Below are positions 53,382-56,648 of a DNA stretch of 56,648 nt, piece after piece. Within the stretch, counting starts at the first letter, position 1, and the number at the start of each line of letters is the position of its first letter. The position numbers and the translations under genes were made by a program. The stretch is from Patescibacteria group bacterium (GTDB taxonomy: Bacteria; Patescibacteriota; Gracilibacteria; UBA1369). The stretch covers positions 65,426 through 122,073 of the forward strand of contig CAUJCM010000002.1 in NCBI GenBank assembly GCA_963169655.1, read 5' to 3'. The notes under the pieces were generated by a model. It made no database searches. It saw nothing but the letters and a program-made list of their open reading frames with translations, and was not told the DNA's origin.

Positions 53382-55949
53382 TTAAGTAATCAAAAAGGAA
53401 ATTTGATTAGTAGAAATTAATTTTTGTTCTGCAGAAAAAATTTCAATTTTTAAAGTATGATTACCCGTGATTGGAATCCATTTTTCTTTTATTTCAAGCG
53501 GGTTTTGATTTTTTATGGTAAATTCCTTAAAAGGTTTTTGATCAAGAGAAATTTTGACTAGTTGAGCATCTGAATTGAATAATTGAGGGTGAATAATCAT
53601 TTTGAAAGTTATTTTTTGATTTTCCAATGGAATTTCTGGGATTATTTGGAAAGTATCATTATTTAATGGGGAGATAAATTGGATGGGTTGTATTACTTGG
53701 TTTTGGCTTGATTGTTTGGAATTTAAGCTATTTACAGGCTTACAATCTCTTGGGGGTTGGAAATTTCTTTCTTCTGCCCAATTTTGATATGGGTATGGGT
53801 AGGAGATGAAGTATTTGGAGGTTGTTGAGGAGTCCACCCCGAGAGCCTCTGGCTGCCACCTCTCAAGAGGGGAATTGTCCACCCCGTCAAATCCTTCGGA
53901 TTTGCCACCCCTCAAGAGGGGAAGGTCTGCTCCATTATCTGGATCGCAATTAAACTCCTGCCAAAAATAATCATACTTTTTTGGCTCTGTACCTTTTAAA
54001 AAATACTGTAAAACTTGTGATTGGCAATTTTTAGTTGGAAGTAAACCAGAAATTGCACAAATAGAAATTTGAGTAATATTTTCAGGAATAATAAAATCTT
54101 TATTTTGTCGATTTAGCTGATATTTATCAAAATAAAGCATAAAATCATGCCAAATTGGCCCTGCTCCATCAATCCCAGAAATTTCTTGCATAGCTGAAGC
54201 ATCACTATTTCCAACCCAAACTGCTGTTAAAATATTCCTGGAAAAACCGAAAGTCCAATTATCTTTAAAAGACCTTGTAGTCCCTGTTTTTGCTACAACT
54301 GGGAAAGGTAAATTTAAAACATTATCTTCACCAAAACTTTTAAGCCTAGCATTATTATCACTTAAAGCATCAATAATTAAAAAAGCATATTGTTTGGCAT
54401 TTTGACCAAAAATATTGTGAGAAGGCGGATTCGACCAGTTAATAATAGTTTTATTTTGGCTATCAGTAATTTTTAAAATTGTAGAAAAGCTTTTTTGATT
54501 GCCATAATTAGATAAAGTGAAATAAGCATTTGCTAAATCTAGAAGCCTAATCTCCCCTCCTCCAAGAGTTAATGAATATCCATAAAAATCTGGATCTTGA
54601 TTTAATGTGGTTAAGCCTAATTGCCTTAAAAAAGCTAAAAAGGTATCAGTTCCAAGCTGTTGTTGAAGTCTAACAGCAGGAATATTAAATGAATTAGCTA
54701 AAGCTTCTTTCATCCTTACGGGCCCATGAAAATCTAAATCATAATTTAGTGGCGAATAAATTCCTGTATCTGTTTTCAAACTTAAAGGTAAATCCTCTAA
54801 AATATCAGCCATTGTATGACCTTTTTGCAAAGCTAATAAATATAAAAATGGCTTTAAAGCAGATCCTGGTTGTCTTTGAGAAGCAATAATATCCACTTGT
54901 CCTGAAACACTTGGATCAAAATAATCTTTACTTCCAAGCCAAACTAAGACTTGTCCACTAGGTAAATCGACAGCCAAAACTGCAGAATTTGTAACATTTT
55001 TTTCTTTTAATTTGTCCAATTGGAAATTAACAATTTCTTGGGCTTTATTTTGTAAATTCAAATCTAAAGTTGTGGTGATATTTAAGCCACTGTAAAGATA
55101 ATCAGGTCCGTATTCTTCTTCTAATTGATTTAAAATATAATGGACAAAATGAGGAGCTTGAATCGGATTTTTAACTGTTTTAAAAACTAAAATTTCCTCT
55201 TCAGCTTGCTCTTTTTCAGATTGGGTAATTAATTTTTGTTCTAGCATTTTTGCTAAAATATAGCTTTGTCTTTTTTTTGCAGCTTGGAGGTTGATTAAAG
55301 GATTTAGTGAGGAAGGAGATTGAGGAAGTCCAGCTAAAATAGTCATTTCTGCTAAATCTAGATTTTGAATATTTTTGCCAAAATAATTTTGTGATGCTTC
55401 ATAAATTCCATAAGATAAATTGCCAAAATAAACAGTATTTAAATATTTTTCTAAAACTTGATCTTTTGTGTACAAATGGCTGATGCGAATTGCATAAATT
55501 GCTTCAATTAATTTTTCTTTTAAAGTCCGTTGACGATTAGTACCAAGTAAATTTCTAACTAATTGTTGAGTGATTGTAGATGCGCCGCTAGTAATTTTTT
55601 GATTTAAAGCATTATAGAAAAGGGCACGAGAAATAGCTTGCAAATCAATACCTTGATGTTCAAAAAAATCTTTATCTTCAGCAGAAATAATAGCTTGAAT
55701 AAATTTTGGTGGAATTTGATCTAAATTTACATAAGTTTTTTTACCAGATTTTGGGTCAAGGACTTGATAAAGTAGTGTGCCATTTCGATCGTAAATTTTG
55801 GTAGAAATATGTTGATTTTGGAGATGTAAATCGTCTGGAATTTCAAGGAAGTAGGCGATAAAGATGTAGGAAAAAATGAGAATTAAAAAAAAGCTTATAA
55901 GGAGGGGTAAGATTATTTTCCAAATAAGACTTTTTATTTTCTTGGGCAT
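53382..55949 (-). CDS. pbpC: Class A penicillin-binding protein, PbpC-like, with in-frame repeat insertion
   Basis: An 855-residue bifunctional cell-wall synthase. One N-terminal membrane helix (about 10-35), then a GT51 glycosyltransferase (EDKDFFEHQGID, GASTITQQLVRN) and a transpeptidase with SxxK in PGSALKPF (about 360), SFN in ANSFNIPAV, and KTG in VAKTGTTRSF (about 555). The C-terminal domain after about 740 (FISPLNNDTFQIIPEIPLEN) resembles the BiPBP_C domain of PbpC, and ICAISGLLPTKNC fits this as well. Between them, residues of about 673-706 (GFDGVDNSPLERWQPEALGV) are encoded by the palindromic repeats at 53832-53931. Confidence 0.92.
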   Translation of the reverse strand: MPKKIKSLIWKIILPLLISFFLILIFSYIFIAYFLEIPDDLHLQNQHISTKIYDRNGTLLYQVLDPKSGKKTYVNLDQIPPKFIQAIISAEDKDFFEHQGIDLQAISRALFYNALNQKITSGASTITQQLVRNLLGTNRQRTLKEKLIEAIYAIRISHLYTKDQVLEKYLNTVYFGNLSYGIYEASQNYFGKNIQNLDLAEMTILAGLPQSPSSLNPLINLQAAKKRQSYILAKMLEQKLITQSEKEQAEEEILVFKTVKNPIQAPHFVHYILNQLEEEYGPDYLYSGLNITTTLDLNLQNKAQEIVNFQLDKLKEKNVTNSAVLAVDLPSGQVLVWLGSKDYFDPSVSGQVDIIASQRQPGSALKPFLYLLALQKGHTMADILEDLPLSLKTDTGIYSPLNYDLDFHGPVRMKEALANSFNIPAVRLQQQLGTDTFLAFLRQLGLTTLNQDPDFYGYSLTLGGGEIRLLDLANAYFTLSNYGNQKSFSTILKITDSQNKTIINWSNPPSHNIFGQNAKQYAFLIIDALSDNNARLKSFGEDNVLNLPFPVVAKTGTTRSFKDNWTFGFSRNILTAVWVGNSDASAMQEISGIDGAGPIWHDFMLYFDKYQLNRQNKDFIIPENITQISICAISGLLPTKNCQSQVLQYFLKGTEPKKYDYFWQEFNCDPDNGADLPLLRGGKSEGFDGVDNSPLERWQPEALGVDSSTTSKYFISYPYPYQNWAEERNFQPPRDCKPVNSLNSKQSSQNQVIQPIQFISPLNNDTFQIIPEIPLENQKITFKMIIHPQLFNSDAQLVKISLDQKPFKEFTIKNQNPLEIKEKWIPITGNHTLKIEIFSAEQKLISTNQISFLIT
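53832..53931 (-). repeat. Two palindromic repeat units (family R1) inside pbpC
   Basis: Unit one: GTCCACCCC, AGAGCC-TCT-GGCTGCC, then CCTCTCAAGAGGGG. Unit two: GTCCACCCC, CAAATCC-TTC-GGATTTG, then CCCCTCAAGAGGGG. Both are read through without stop. They are more than 50% G+C in a gene of about 33%. Confidence 0.92.
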
Positions 55950-56000
55950 TGAATCGTGAGAATTGTGCTGGACTTTTATAATTTTTAAGGAGAGAAATAA

Positions 56001-56429
56001 TTATTTCCAAAATTGATACCATTTCTTTTTAGCTGTTGGCTCTTCAAGAAGTTTTACTTGGCTTTCAAGAGAAGTAAATCTTTCTTGGAAAACTTTTACA
56101 AAACGCATAAAGGTTTCTTTATCCTTTCTATTTTCATCAACTAAATGATCTAATACTTTCTTTTGTTCCATCAAATCTTCTTTTGAGGCGTATTCTGTGA
56201 TTAAAGATGTTTGTTCTGAATTTTTAAGATCTGATTTAATTGTACTGTGATTTCTTTCAAGTTTGTATAATTTAAATAGCGAATCTTCTCCAATTAAATA
56301 GTTGAAACCTTGTGGTGTTTTTTGTTTTTTACCTTGAAGCTTTTTAGCTTTTAAAGCTCTACGAATTGTTTGAACTGATTTATTTGATATCTCAGCTGCT
56401 TCTTGGATTGAATACATGGTTTCAGCCAT
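56001..56429 (-). CDS. Helix-turn-helix protein with coiled coil
   Basis: A 142-residue protein. Residues 6-50 form a MerR/excisionase-type winged helix (YSIQEAAEISNKSVQTIRRAL and the wing GFNYLIGEDSLFKLY). A linker and a charged coiled coil follow (about 88-130, EQKKVLDHLVDENRKDKETF), then an aromatic-basic tail KKWYQFWK. It could be a DNA-binding regulator that dimerises through the coiled coil, and the tail may contact the membrane. The upstream 40 bases show no operator I can name. Confidence 0.7.
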   Translation of the reverse strand: MAETMYSIQEAAEISNKSVQTIRRALKAKKLQGKKQKTPQGFNYLIGEDSLFKLYKLERNHSTIKSDLKNSEQTSLITEYASKEDLMEQKKVLDHLVDENRKDKETFMRFVKVFQERFTSLESQVKLLEEPTAKKKWYQFWK

Positions 56430-56469
56430 AGTTTGACTAGTTAAATTATGAAATAGTTTAAATAGAGAT

Positions 56470-56648
56470 TTACTGTATTTCTATATTAATTAAAGATTTT
56501 GGATAATCAAGTGGACAATCGAAAACTAACTTGACGATGAATATAATTTTAGTGAGGTTTTGTTCAGATAAAGGAAGTGATGTTTCAATAAATTGTCGCA
56601 ATAAATTTATTTTGTAATATATTTTAAATACAAAAAAGAACTTCTTTT
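56470..56648 (-). CDS. Possible C-terminal end of a gene entering from the right
   Basis: A frame open from the window edge (56646) to a TAA at 56470-56472, 58 codons, ending with FIVKLVFDCPLDYPKSLIN and IEIQ. It has no homologue I recognise; it may be a chance open frame, because A/T-rich DNA offers few G/C-containing codons for comparison. The same strand as the downstream gene supports it weakly. Confidence 0.3.
   Translation of the reverse strand, partial: KKFFFVFKIYYKINLLRQFIETSLPLSEQNLTKIIFIVKLVFDCPLDYPKSLINIEIQ

Overview
The window is about 30% G+C and reads with the standard bacterial code. TGA is a real stop, for example at the end of the glycosyltransferase gene at 16138 and in the ATGA overlap at 47319. 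This argues against the Gracilibacteria/SR1 code in which TGA means glycine. The content suggests a small-genome Patescibacteria (CPR) bacterium: ribosomal genes rpsF-rpsR with no ssb or rplI beside them, many envelope proteins of unknown function (a DUF4012 protein, a LemA-like protein, single-membrane-helix proteins), a large SLH-domain S-layer protein, and A/T-rich start regions that almost never carry a Shine-Dalgarno (SD) sequence. The exact lineage cannot be fixed from this stretch.

Layout. 1-3149 (minus): three genes of unknown function, the last running off the left edge. 3396-4004: rpsF-rpsR. 4412-8401: a LysM/M23 peptidoglycan hydrolase, yidD, an Smr protein, uppP and a glycosyltransferase. 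8421-16635: an MscS channel with a repeated Gln/Asn-rich tail, a slipin, a membrane protein with lspA, then ftsW-murG-glycosyltransferase-LemA-like as overlapping genes. 16685-22648: lexA with a clear autoregulatory operator, two tiny ORFs, a possible structured RNA, and mutS-mutL. 22649-36097: large envelope proteins of unknown function, a short alaS, tRNA-Arg(CCT), a degenerate metallo-beta-lactamase-like protein, and eno-nnrD. 36201-44459 (minus): a surface-polysaccharide cluster with an O-antigen ligase/polymerase-like protein, glycosyltransferases, a methyltransferase-glycosyltransferase fusion, and the Wzt/Wzm ABC exporter. 48397-56429 (minus): the S-layer protein with a long structured leader, a PbpC-like class A penicillin-binding protein, and a helix-turn-helix protein.

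Between the exporter and the S-layer gene (about 44640-48330) lies an accessory island. It holds (i) two PIN-domain ribonuclease-type genes, each followed by small Lys-rich proteins that share the C-terminal tail VTGKKVDVLKILKKVRG. There are four such small genes, three of them in a head-to-tail array. The two PIN genes share an almost identical leader of about 97 bp containing a TAACTG-N5-CAGTTA palindrome beside the start codon. I propose a toxin-first toxin-antitoxin family; this is the best candidate for an undescribed system. (ii) A lipoprotein gene of clearly higher G+C whose leader carries four consecutive SD-like motifs, whereas the other genes examined show none. (iii) Several copies of a palindromic repeat.

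The palindromic repeat (a CCACCCC core, a hairpin whose arms change together, then CCCCTCAAGAGGGG) also occurs near 11100 and, read through in frame, inside the penicillin-binding protein gene. That resembles the protein-coding palindromic elements known from Rickettsia.

Most of the window serves the cell envelope: lipid carrier recycling (UppP), lipid II synthesis (MurG), polymerisation (FtsW, PbpC), remodelling (LysM/M23), lipoprotein maturation (LspA), membrane insertion (YidD), polysaccharide assembly and export, and the S-layer. The rest covers DNA repair and SOS, translation and glycolysis.
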